Part shown: positions 50,704-59,313 of the stretch, one piece after another
Position numbering within the stretch: the first letter of the stretch is position 1
How the letters are laid out: the number at the start of each line of letters is the position of its first letter
Assembly (NCBI RefSeq): GCF_000211815.1
Contig: NZ_GL890956.1
Coordinates: 21,834 to 85,833 of the forward strand
Direction of reading: 5' to 3'
DNA: 64,000 nt
Source: Moorena producens 3L
GTDB taxonomy: Bacteria; Cyanobacteriota; Cyanobacteriia; Cyanobacteriales; Coleofasciculaceae
Made by a program: the position numbers and the translations under genes
The notes under the pieces: model-generated
Database searches by the model: none
Told to the model about the DNA's origin: nothing
Seen by the model: the letters and a program-made list of their open reading frames with translations, nothing else

Positions 50704-51312
50704 CTAACTTTCAAGTTCTAGTTCACATTGACTGAATACATAATTAATTGCTGAATACACTCGCTCTAAATCAGAAATTGTATAATTGTTAATTTCTCTA
50801 GTATAGAGATTTTCTTTGAGTTTACCAAACTGCCAAACTTGACCATTGGAAACAATTCCAAATATAGTTTGCTCAGATTGGTCATTAAGCTTTTGAATTG
50901 CGACCATTTCTGCTAAACATTGACCCCACCCCTTAATAAAATCATCCTTTTTAGCTTCTACAGCTACAAAATAGGGATTTTCAAAGATTTGTTTGCCAAG
51001 GGGAGACCGCTTTGCTAAAATATAATCGGGTATTCCAGTCAGCTGTTGATCATAGGTTATTGGTTTATGACTCCATAAGGTAAATTTATCTCGATACTGT
51101 CTATACACTTCCTTCAAGAGCGGAAAAATAATCGTTTCACAAATAGCATACTCTGACTCTTCAACGGTAAATTCTCGAAGACAAAACTCTAAATCTTCTT
51201 TAAACGCTTCTCTGATTACAGTGTCAGTTTCCAGGATATAATTGGCTTCAGTAGCAGTAATTGTAAATTCTTTAAGGACTTCGCCAATCGTTTTATAAGA
51301 ATCGAAGGACAT
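50704..51312 (-). CDS. PD-(D/E)XK nuclease-fold protein
   Basis: A 202-residue protein. TGIPDYILAKRS gives the PD aspartate and FVAVEAKKDDFIKGWGQCLAEM gives E-x-K plus the following helix, the layout of HsdR-like PD-(D/E)XK domains. Single-domain proteins like this are common in cyanobacteria, with unknown role; an endonuclease of a mobile or defence context is possible. No methylase or helicase is next to it. Downstream lies a CTGAATG repeat. Confidence 0.65.
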   Translation of the reverse strand: MSFDSYKTIGEVLKEFTITATEANYILETDTVIREAFKEDLEFCLREFTVEESEYAICETIIFPLLKEVYRQYRDKFTLWSHKPITYDQQLTGIPDYILAKRSPLGKQIFENPYFVAVEAKKDDFIKGWGQCLAEMVAIQKLNDQSEQTIFGIVSNGQVWQFGKLKENLYTREINNYTISDLERVYSAINYVFSQCELELES

Positions 51313-51316
51313 GAGG

Positions 51317-51366
51317 GAATTGGGAATTGGGAATCGGGAATCGGGAATCGGGAATCGGGAATCGGG
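51317..51366. repeat. Heptamer array (GGGAATC)n
   Basis: Six or so GGGAATC/GGGAATT units immediately upstream of the PD-(D/E)XK gene start. Confidence 0.9.
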
Positions 51367-51439
51367 TTACTCCCCATCACCCGATCGCCCCATTACCCCA
51401 TACTTATCATATCTACCACACTTACCACGCCTCCCTCGC

Positions 51440-53479
51440 TCAGTACACTTCCCCCGCCACTTCTGCAAGAGGTCTAGTTTTAGCAAGTGCTGCCAAAAAC
51501 TCAGTCAGTTGTGCTGGAATTTGATCGTGGACAATTTGGCGGTATTCAAGGAAATGCTCCAGATAGGCATGATCGCTAAGATACCGTTTCCATACCTGAG
51601 GATTGTGCCTGAGGATAGAAAAAAGTTGACCCCAGAATTGGAAGCGGGTTTGGCGCTTGATGCCATTGCGCCAGATAATAATTAGCAGTGCCCAGAAATA
51701 GATCAATTTTGGCATTACCAACTTAGGGTGATGGGGTTTCGGCTTCATGTTTAAGTAGTGCCGATAAAGTCTTCCTAAATAGGATTCTGGTTTATATAAT
51801 TCCCAGAAACAACTGACATATTCCTGAGCCAGTTGTTCTATCGGGCGAGTGGGGATAAAATTGGTCAGGGTTGTCTGATTGATATTTTCTTCATTACCTT
51901 CTAGTAAACGCCCCTCTTGTTTGAGCCGATCCCAAAGGGCGGTATTGGGCAAGGCTTGTAACATACTAAAAACTGTATGGGGAATGGCGGTTGCTTCCAC
52001 AAAATCGATAATGCGATCGCCTGCTCCTGGTTTTTCCCCATCCAAGCCAATAATAAAGCCAGCCATCACTCGCAAACCTGCCCGATTAATTTTCTCAACC
52101 GCATCTGCTAAGGGTTGACGAGTGTTTTGGTGTTTTTTGGTCAGGGTCAAGCTATCGGTATTTGGTGTTTCAATTCCCACAAAGACTGAACTAAAATTGG
52201 CAGCAATCATCAACTCCAAAAGTTCATCGTCTTCGGCCAGATTCAAAGAAGCTTCTGTGGACAAAGGAAAGGGGTAACCATGCTCTGCCATCCAGGGAGC
52301 TAGTTCCTGCAACAGAAGCTTAACATGGCGTTTATTGCCAATAAAATTATCATCAACTATAAATACAGGAAGCCGCCAACCCAGATTATAGAGGGTTTCC
52401 AATTCAGCCAAGACTTGAGCCGGGGTTTTGGTGCGTGGTTTACGGCCATATCGCACAGAGATGTCACAAAACTCGCACTCGAAAGGACAACCACGGGAAA
52501 ACTGTACCGACATCTCGCTATAAGCATCCAATTCCATTGACACTCCCCGCCCTGGAAGGACGGGGATTCTTGCTTCAACGGGGTGACTTGTTATCCCTTG
52601 CCGGAGCCAGGAAAAATAGAGGTCTCCTCTCCACAAGCGTATTTGGTCTATGACCTAGGTTTCGGTGTGCCCCACCGTACCTAAAATAGTTAACAAATTT
52701 AAGTTAACAAATTTAGATAACAAATTTAGATGAACATTTTTTTGATCTTAGACTTTCATAGACGTCCAAATCGTTAGACTTGATTGTGCAACATGATTAT
52801 CTCAAAACAGGTTTTTTACACTGTCTACTTATTCAAGATCATGTTTATCTAGAACATTAATTGTTTTTTTGTTATGTTTTTATCTTAACACGGTGCGATA
52901 AAACTGTCAATACATAGATGCTCCAAAGGAGCCTTCAGTTGCGAACAAAAAAAAGCCGTCCTGTAAGGACGGGGCGCGATTACCCAAATTTTTTGGTAAA
53001 TCGTAGCGGGGAATTGGTGTCTTGGTTACATCTGCCCTTTCGCCATTAGCACGGAATACTCCCGAGCTTTCTCCCAGAGCCAGTGCCTCAACAAATCTCG
53101 GTAGGGTAATCTCACCTTCATCTAAAATCAGAAAGTCTACTCCTGCTTCTTGAGCTTCCTCTGCTATAGACGTGACATAAGGACCACCAACGGCTACCAA
53201 TTTGCCCCGCCGTTTCCCCTCTCCAATCAGGTGGAGCATATCAGGTTTCTGGACGATCATACCGGAAACGATCACCACATCTGCCCATTCCCAGTCAGCG
53301 TCAGTTTCTAAACGAACATTACGGTCTACTAAGCGGAATTCCCAGGTTTGAGGAAGAATAGCTGCTACAGTAATCAGACCCATAGGGGGTTGGGCGACTT
53401 TGCAGCCGATCAGTTCTATGGCTTTATCAAAAGACCAATAGGATTTCGTGAACAGAGGAGACAGGAGTAAAACTCTCAC
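51440..53479 (-). pseudogene. B12-binding radical SAM protein, split by an insertion
   Basis: The 5' part starts at GTG 53479 (RVLLLSPLFTKSYWSFD) and encodes a B12-binding Rossmann domain (VVIVSGMIVQKPDML; AVGGPYVTS), up to TPIPRYDL. The 3' part resumes at ELDAYSEMSVQFSRGCPF with the radical SAM cluster CPFECEFC and a C-terminal DUF4070-like region. Between them lie about 450 bp of foreign DNA (about 52540-52995) with stops. Joined, they match the usual B12-radical SAM layout of about 520 residues. Upstream in-frame codons to 53707 are repeat translation. The reaction is unknown. Confidence 0.8.
52540..52995. mobile_element. Non-coding insertion with IS200/IS605-like end hairpins
   Basis: About 450 bp that interrupts the radical SAM gene. 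One end has CCCCGCCCTGGAAGGACGGGG (a hairpin) and the other GCCGTCCTGTAAGGACGGGGC (a hairpin of related sequence). It has no transposase. A triple AACAAATTTA repeat lies at 52688-52730. The end hairpins are like those of IS200/IS605 elements, so a TnpA-mobilised MITE (PATE-like) is the best guess. Confidence 0.6.
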
Positions 53480-53525
53480 GTTTGATGTTGAAATCAAGAA
53501 TAGTACAATACTACAGCAGTTCTCA

Positions 53526-53660
53526 ATTGAGGGAATCGGGAATCGGGAATCGGGAATCGGGAGTCGGGAGTCGGGAATCGGGAATCGGGAATCGGGAATC
53601 GGGAATCGGGAGTCGGGAATCGGGAATCGGGAGTCGGGAATCGGGAATCGGGAAAAAATC
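53526..53660. repeat. Heptamer array (GGGAATC/GGGAGTC)n
   Basis: About 18 units, mostly GGGAATC with interspersed GGGAGTC. It lies upstream of the B12-radical SAM gene. Confidence 0.9.
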
Positions 53661-53702
53661 TTGTTTACCTCATTACTATCAGAACCGCTATACATTCTTG
53701 TC

Positions 53703-53884
53703 TTCAACCTCGAACCTTCAACCTCGAACCTTCAACCTCGAACCTTCAACCTTAAACCTTCAACCTTAAACCTTCAACCTCGAACCTTCAATCTTAAACC
53801 TTAAACCTTCAACCTCGAACCTTAAACCTTCAACCTTGAACCTTCAATCTTCAACCTTCAACCTTCAACTTTAAACCTTCAACC
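53703..53884. repeat. Array of CTTCAACCTCGAAC / CCTTAAA units
   Basis: A 14-bp unit CTTCAACCTCGAAC and 7-bp derivatives (CTTCAAC, CTTAAAC) recur about 24 times up to the start of the LpxB-like gene. Confidence 0.85.
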
Positions 53885-53920
53885 GACGAAAGTCCTAGTT
53901 ATATTAAAACCCGACTAACC

Positions 53921-55198
53921 ATGCGTTTACTATGCCTGAGCAATGGTCATGGAGAGGATGTGATTGCTGTCCAAATTCTACAGGAATTGCAACATTATTC
54001 TACTTGTCCAGAACTAGCCGCCTTACCCTTAGTTGGGGAAGGAAAGGCTTATCTCCCATTAGATATCCCCATTATCGGCTCCGTTGAGCAGATGCCATCG
54101 GGTGGATTTATCTATATGTCCCAACAGCAAGTGTGGCGTGATGTGCAGGGAGGCTTAGTGCAATTGATTTGGTCTCAATTAAAAGCAATTCGCCGTTGGG
54201 CTAAATCAGGGGACTTTATCCTAGCAGTAGGAGATATCGTACCACTGTTGTTTGCCTGGTGGAGTGGTTTACCCTATGGCTTTGTTGGTACTGCCAAATC
54301 GGAATACTATTTGCGGGATGAATCGGGATGGTTACCCAATCGACCCCGTTGGGAAGGGTGGTCAGGTTCGGTTTATTTGCCTTGGGAGCGTTGGCTGATG
54401 TCTAATCGCCGTTGTTTAGGGGTTTTTCCTAGAGATACCCTGACTACACAGATCTTAAAGCAGTGGTCTATCCCAGCTTTTGATCTGGGTAATCCGATGA
54501 TGGATGGGATTTATCCAGACTATCCAGCACCAATGGTTTATGACAAAGATGCAGAATTAAACGAAACTAAGCGTACCCTAACTATTACGTTACTACCCGG
54601 TTCCAGAATACCGGAGGCTGATCACAATTGGCATCAAATCATCTTGGCAGCATCAGGGTTACTGGATACTTTTGCTTCGCGATCGCTTTTATTTCTCGCT
54701 GCCATTGCTCCAGGATTAAGCCAAGATCCTTTACGGGAGGTTTTAGTCGCTCATAGTTGGACTGAGGTCACCTTGCCATCCGATCCATTCAATCTCCAGC
54801 TCAAAGACAAACAGGCTTTGGCTTTTACCAAGCAAAATGGCACACTGATTTTAACCCAGAACGACTATAACCTCTGCCTGCTCCAAGGGGATTTCTGTAT
54901 CGCCATGGCAGGCACAGCCACAGAGCAATTTGTCGGGTTAGGAAAACCAGCCATTGCCATGCCAGGAGTTGGTCCCCAATATACCCCTGCTTTTGCCGAA
55001 GCCCAAACTCGCTTGTTAGGTCCATCGTTAGTAATAGCACAGCAACCAGAATTGGTAGCAAGTATAGCGAAAGAGTTATTCCATAACCCCGACAAGTTAC
55101 AGCTAATAGCAGAAAATGGTCAGCGACGCCTTGGTCAACCAGGGGCAGCAGCTAGGATTGCTAAGTGTTTGATGGAAAAGATGAATTATGAATTATGA
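53921..55198 (+). CDS. Lipid-A-disaccharide synthase-related protein
   Basis: A 425-residue GT-B-like protein. MRLLCLSNGHGEDVIAVQIL has the LpxB-type HGED start. ILAVGDIVPLLFAW and AMAGTATEQFVGLGKPAIAM are the family's conserved donor-side segments. True LpxB makes lipid A disaccharide; this cyanobacterial group is a paralogous family of uncertain substrate. The last residues (MEKMNYEL) merge with a TATGAAT array. Probably monocistronic. Confidence 0.8.
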   Translation: MRLLCLSNGHGEDVIAVQILQELQHYSTCPELAALPLVGEGKAYLPLDIPIIGSVEQMPSGGFIYMSQQQVWRDVQGGLVQLIWSQLKAIRRWAKSGDFILAVGDIVPLLFAWWSGLPYGFVGTAKSEYYLRDESGWLPNRPRWEGWSGSVYLPWERWLMSNRRCLGVFPRDTLTTQILKQWSIPAFDLGNPMMDGIYPDYPAPMVYDKDAELNETKRTLTITLLPGSRIPEADHNWHQIILAASGLLDTFASRSLLFLAAIAPGLSQDPLREVLVAHSWTEVTLPSDPFNLQLKDKQALAFTKQNGTLILTQNDYNLCLLQGDFCIAMAGTATEQFVGLGKPAIAMPGVGPQYTPAFAEAQTRLLGPSLVIAQQPELVASIAKELFHNPDKLQLIAENGQRRLGQPGAAARIAKCLMEKMNYEL

Positions 55199-55240
55199 AT
55201 TATGAATTATGAATTATGAATTATGAATTATGAATTATAA
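55186..55240. repeat. Heptamer array (TATGAAT)n
   Basis: Seven TATGAAT units that begin inside the last codons of the LpxB-like gene and supply its stop. Confidence 0.9.
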
Positions 55241-55268
55241 ATTAGACATCTCAGATGTCTATTATATC

Positions 55269-55408
55269 GGGTGCATCTCATATTTATAAATTTTGCGTAG
55301 GGTGCGTTAGGGAAGGGCTAGCCATCATTTTCCGCCTCTTTGCGCCTGGTTGGGACAGCCCGCCCCGTAACGCACCACCGGATCAAACAGCAAAAGTGAG
55401 ATGCACCC
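55269..55408. mobile_element. Full-length family A MITE with 8-bp target duplication
   Basis: A 140-bp element with perfect 12-bp ends, GGGTGCATCTCA and TGAGATGCACCC. Inner palindromic arms TGCGTAGGGTGCGTTAGGG and CCCGTAACGCACCACC lie within. It is flanked on both sides by ATTATATC (55261-55268 and 55409-55416), a clear target-site duplication. It has no coding capacity, so a transposase elsewhere must mobilise it. Confidence 0.9.
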
Positions 55409-55500
55409 ATTATATCTAGCATATATAGGGCTGTTTTAACAGTCCTATTCAAACTACAATTTCCACACATTAAAAACAAGTATAAAGGTTATATATTGCG

Positions 55501-56307
55501 ATGGATATTAAAACTTTGAGTGGTAATACTGTCAGTATTTTGGGTCTGGGAGCTAAAAACCCAATGGATAAAACTTGTGTAGAGATTGCTTACGAGGCTG
55601 GAATCAATTACTTCTTTTTTTACAACCTGAATTACACCAGTTTCCTAGAAGGACTAAAGCCTATTCTGGCAGCTCAACGAGATCAAGTGGTAGTTTCCAC
55701 GGGCAGTAACAGTCGCGATCTTAACCAACTGCGCGAATATTTCGACCAAGTTCGTTCTTTGCTTGATGTGGATACAATAGATGTGTTCTTTTTGGAATAT
55801 ATCTCCCCTAAAGATGATCTCCACCAGGTTGCAGTAGCCTTAAACCAGATCCATACCTGGAAAACTGAAGGATTAATCCGCTATGTTGGCGCAACCACCC
55901 ATAACCGCAAATTAGCCGTGGAATTATTGAGAAAGCAGTCCTGTGATGTGCTGATGCATCGTTATAACATGGCCCATCGCAAAGCCGAAGTAGAAGTGTT
56001 TCCTGCTGCGCTCAAAGCCGACATTCCAGTAGTTGGGTTTACTGCCACTCGTTGGGGTTCGCTGTTGCAAGGGCATAAAGACTGGAAAAATCCAGCTCCA
56101 AGTGCTGCTGACTGTTATCGCATGGTACTGCGCCAACCAGCGATTCGCTTAGTCCTCACTGCACCTAAAACCGAATCTGAATTAGTTGAAAATCTCAGGA
56201 TTTTGCAATCTCCTGAGTTATCTCTTCAGGAAGTAAACCATTGGCAAACCTATGGCGATCTAATTTATGGAACCGGCCAGGATAGCTTCGATAATAAATG
56301 GCCTTAA
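55501..56307 (+). CDS. Divergent aldo/keto reductase-family protein
   Basis: A 268-residue TIM-barrel protein of AKR type (SILGLGAKNPMDKTCVEIAY; IRYVGATTHNRKLAVELL; VLTAPKTESELVENL). The catalytic residues of active AKRs are not in place: the Asp of GINYFD is F39, the Lys region reads VVVSTGSN, and the His position in DVFFLEY is E99. It may be a non-reductase or a pseudoenzyme. A MITE lies just upstream. Confidence 0.75.
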   Translation: MDIKTLSGNTVSILGLGAKNPMDKTCVEIAYEAGINYFFFYNLNYTSFLEGLKPILAAQRDQVVVSTGSNSRDLNQLREYFDQVRSLLDVDTIDVFFLEYISPKDDLHQVAVALNQIHTWKTEGLIRYVGATTHNRKLAVELLRKQSCDVLMHRYNMAHRKAEVEVFPAALKADIPVVGFTATRWGSLLQGHKDWKNPAPSAADCYRMVLRQPAIRLVLTAPKTESELVENLRILQSPELSLQEVNHWQTYGDLIYGTGQDSFDNKWP

Positions 56308-56665
56308 TTAGTTAATATCATCTGCGGTTGAAGACTTATAAATAGTAGGTAATAGGGAACAGGGAACAGGGAACAGGGAACAGAGAACAGAGAACAGGGA
56401 ATTAGGAGGGAGATTACCTACGAAAAGGAAGCTATTTTTTTAAAATTATTATCTTAACATGATATAATAAAATGCTTGCAGAAGTCGGGAACTTTGGATC
56501 GGGCAAATTCGCAGCAGCAGGGAATAAAAATTGACGAAACCCTTATCAAAACTGGGATGCACCCCGGTCTGCTCTGGTTTTGTTACAAAAATTAACAAAT
56601 TTTTCTCTCATGAAAAGTAATTCTTACGATACACTGGCTAAGTGGAAAACTTAGGAGGCAAGGAA
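56308..56665. other. Spacer with (GGGAACA)n array
   Basis: Holds a GGGAACA/AGAGAACA array at 56352-56400 and a GGGATGCACCCC fragment (56549-56560) like the family A MITE end. Nothing else recognised. Confidence 0.55.
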
Positions 56666-56765
56666 ATGAACGCTCAAACATGGATTACCCCTAGTTTTTA
56701 GCCTTGCTGAATCAATGGGGATTAGACCTACTGAGTTGTTAGCTCATAAGCCAGACGATGATTAG
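56666..56765 (+). pseudogene. Small ORF with one-base frameshift
   Basis: A strong ribosome-binding site (TAGGAGG at 56652-56658) precedes ATG 56666. The frame reads MNAQTWITPSF and then a stop. Removing one T from the GTTTTT run (56694-56699) gives MNAQTWITPSFSLAESMGIR then PTELLAHKPDDD, 32 residues, stop 56763-56765. Either a broken small protein or a base-call error. The family is not recognised. It precedes the DUF3326 remnant. Confidence 0.35.
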
Positions 56766-56818
56766 TGTAAAATTCATCCGGTTGACTGAATCAGTTGTTA
56801 GATAAGTAAATATAGAGA

Positions 56819-57316
56819 ATGGCTCAAGTCTATACCAAAGATTTTGAAATTAAATGCCCTCCCCCACAGCGCACCTGGAGAGAAATTTCCCAAAAAATTG
56901 CTGAGCTTCCCTTACCAGGTGTTCCCATTCGCTTGATTTTAACCAAGGTTGAAGGAGATACTCTCACCTTTGAATCCAGCTTCATTGATACAGACAGAAA
57001 GCCGGTTTGGTCATCTTTACTTGATATTAATATTCGTCAACGGGTTTCTAACCAACCATTTGTCGCAGTTAGTATTATTCCCACCGGAGTCAGAGCAGAA
57101 ATTGGTGGTTTTGCCGGAGATGCGACTCCTAGTACCAATCTGTTAGCCTCCGCTTGTGACTATCTGGTGACAAATCCCAATGCCGTTACAGCGTAGGATA
57201 TCTATTTCGGTCAGGATAATGTGCTTTATCTGGAAGGGAATCTGATTTGTCAGTTACTACTGGGTAATACCGATCTGAAAGAGGGTGATTTAATCTCTAA
57301 GAGTAAATTTGTTTAG
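56819..57316 (+). pseudogene. DUF3326-type gene remnant with PhyH-like tail
   Basis: The first 125 codons end at a TAG (57194-57196). VAVSIIPTGVRAEIGGFAGD and SACDYLVTNPNAVTA match the start of cyanobacterial DUF3326 proteins. The frame continues beyond the stop with DIYFGQDNVLYLEGNLIC, still DUF3326-like. It then changes to TDLKEGDLISKSKFV and a stop, a clear match to the C-terminus of the PhyH protein that follows (TDLKDGDLIYKSKFV). So a partial DUF3326 gene is fused to the tail of a lost PhyH copy. Function of DUF3326 is unknown. Confidence 0.65.
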
Positions 57317-57362
57317 AGCTCTAACTTATGCTAAATCCTACATCCTAAATTCTTAAAAGCTT

Positions 57363-58232
57363 ATGTCTTTGCTAGTCAACAAAATCACTATATCCCCAGA
57401 AGAAAAAAACTCTTTTGCTGAGAATGGGTTTATCAAACTAAAAAAACTGTTTACGGATGAAGCAATCGATAAATTACGGTATCTAACTGCCGAATCCAAT
57501 CAAGTAAAAAAAGTTCCCGAATCTTACAGTGGCGATTTTTCCAGAGTAGGCTATGACCTAGAAAATGCTGTCACCCACCAGATCTATTCTGAAGAAAACT
57601 TTAAAAACACCTTCAAGCCATTAATCGAAAATGAATTAATCTTCACCCAAGGTGTGGGATTTGAATTAAAACCAAACAGAAAAGGATTTCATTTTCATCT
57701 CGATCTTGTTAGCTTCAACTTCATTAAACCAGAGGATTTAGGATATTCCCTATGGATACCACTAGTTCCAATTAATACGAAAGAGCAACATGGAGGCATG
57801 GCATATGTACCACGAAAGGCTTATCCAACCTCTGGGTACTATGCCCTCCGGTACGAACTAATACAACACAAAGATTTTGCAGAATTTTGTCAAACCGAAG
57901 AGTTTAATTATTTTGAGTTTTTCTATGCTTCTAAAGTTGAAGAGATGGTTTTAGATACAAATAAAGTAGAAGATAACTTTGAAGTGGGTGATGCCCTTCT
58001 ACTAGACAAATTTGTTTGGCATAGAAGTGTCCCCCTCCTGGAGGGAAAATTACCATCGAGAATGGCATATACAATGCGTTTTGTCGATTCCCAAGCCCGC
58101 TACTCTAAAATATTTCTTGATGGTCTATACTCCCTGATCAAATCGAAAGGCGATGATACTTTAACTTCCTTTGGTTATAAATTAACTGACCTTAAGGATG
58201 GTGATTTAATTTATAAAAGTAAATTCGTTTAA
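57363..58232 (+). CDS. Phytanoyl-CoA dioxygenase-like Fe(II)/2-oxoglutarate oxygenase
   Basis: A 289-residue PhyH-type protein. H112 and D114 in FHFHLDLVSF and distal H220 in LLDKFVWHRSVPL are the iron ligands; R233 in PSRMAYTMRF may bind 2-oxoglutarate. Such enzymes hydroxylate or halogenate small molecules, often in natural product pathways. It starts a same-strand set with an aldolase, aminotransferase, dehydrogenase and methyltransferase. A remnant of a second PhyH C-terminus lies just upstream (57269-57316). Confidence 0.8.
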   Translation: MSLLVNKITISPEEKNSFAENGFIKLKKLFTDEAIDKLRYLTAESNQVKKVPESYSGDFSRVGYDLENAVTHQIYSEENFKNTFKPLIENELIFTQGVGFELKPNRKGFHFHLDLVSFNFIKPEDLGYSLWIPLVPINTKEQHGGMAYVPRKAYPTSGYYALRYELIQHKDFAEFCQTEEFNYFEFFYASKVEEMVLDTNKVEDNFEVGDALLLDKFVWHRSVPLLEGKLPSRMAYTMRFVDSQARYSKIFLDGLYSLIKSKGDDTLTSFGYKLTDLKDGDLIYKSKFV

Positions 58233-58316
58233 TAGTAAGTTTAAGATTAATTAAAGTTCGTATACTTCCTGTTTACTTTTAAGACTGATTTGAGTAAAAC
58301 TTAAAAAAATGTAAAT

Positions 58317-59126
58317 ATGAGTGTAAATACAAAAAACTCTAATATAAATAATTCCATAACTACCTTTTATTCCCAAGAAGAACGACAGTTACGTGTAGAT
58401 CTTGCTGCTGCTTACCGCTTGATTAACTATTATGGGATGACAGACATGATATACACCCATATTTCCGTGCGGATTAAAGAGGAGCCACCAATATTCCTCA
58501 TTAATCCGTATGGTATGATGTTTGACGAAATATGTGCATCAAATTTGGTTCCAGTGGATGCTAATGGCAACAAAATTGACCAGGCAGACGCGGAAGTAAA
58601 TCCAGCCGGATTTACTATACACAGTGCTATTCATTTAGGTTGCCCTAATGCCCATGCAATCATCCACACCCATACTGTTAGTGGCATGGCTGTTGCTGCG
58701 ATGGAAGAGGGTTTGTTGCCCCTTAACCAAATTTCGATGGAATTTTATAATCGGGTTGCCTACCATGATTATGAGGGCATCTCACTTAACCTGGATGAGC
58801 GAGAAAGGCTGGTGGCATCTCTGGGAGACAAGAAATGTTTAATCCTCCGTAACCATGGTCTTTTAACTGTAGGTGAAACAGTAGCGGAAGCATTCTTCTA
58901 TATGTACTACCTGAATAAGGCGTGCGAGATTCAGGTTAATGTATTAAGTAGTAACGCCAAGCCGATAATACCACCACCTGAGATTTGCGAACATACAGCA
59001 AAGCAGTTCGAGGGTCCATTCCTCCAGAACAACCGAGAATTCCAACTCGTATGGGAAGCTAATCGCCGTTTGCTCGATCGACTCGATTCTTCTTATAGTG
59101 ACATACTCCCACCCAACTTACCCTAG
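58317..59126 (+). CDS. Class II aldolase/adducin-family protein
   Basis: A 269-residue protein. H118 and H120 in HAIIHTHTVSGMA and a later His in LRNHGLLTVG are the zinc ligands of class II aldolases; IYTHISVR is the N-terminal motif. Family members cleave sugar phosphates, dehydrate (MtnB) or decarboxylate substrates, and adducin-like members have lost catalysis. Substrate unknown. From 58332 the gene is repeated without visible change at 63469-64000. Confidence 0.8.
   Translation: MSVNTKNSNINNSITTFYSQEERQLRVDLAAAYRLINYYGMTDMIYTHISVRIKEEPPIFLINPYGMMFDEICASNLVPVDANGNKIDQADAEVNPAGFTIHSAIHLGCPNAHAIIHTHTVSGMAVAAMEEGLLPLNQISMEFYNRVAYHDYEGISLNLDERERLVASLGDKKCLILRNHGLLTVGETVAEAFFYMYYLNKACEIQVNVLSSNAKPIIPPPEICEHTAKQFEGPFLQNNREFQLVWEANRRLLDRLDSSYSDILPPNLP
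58332..58863. repeat. Direct repeat of 63469-64000, offset 5137 bp
   Basis: As far as I can compare by eye, the 532 bp are identical, including AT-rich and synonymous sites. Identity begins in the A run before CTCTAATATAAATAATTCC and continues to the window end. This indicates a recent duplication or gene conversion. Confidence 0.85.
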
Positions 59127-59313
59127 GAAAAATTAGGCCATATTCAAATACACAAAAAAATACGGGGAATCCTGCCTCCTTCACTCCATTTGATAAAAAT
59201 GGAAAACATCAAGGTTTACTAATTAGTAATAACTCTGAAACAATTATTCGCAATTGATTTGAACAACTAACTGGTAATTTAAAGGAGTACTAAAGCGATC
59301 CCAAGTTTCATCA

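Noticed and set aside
53480..53707. N-terminal extension of the B12 domain (FPIPDSR repeats)
   Set aside because: Repeat translation; the real start is the GTG at 53479.
53526..53884. Possible CRISPR or coding repeats
   Set aside because: Tandem 7- and 14-bp units with no unique spacers; frames through them only translate the repeat.
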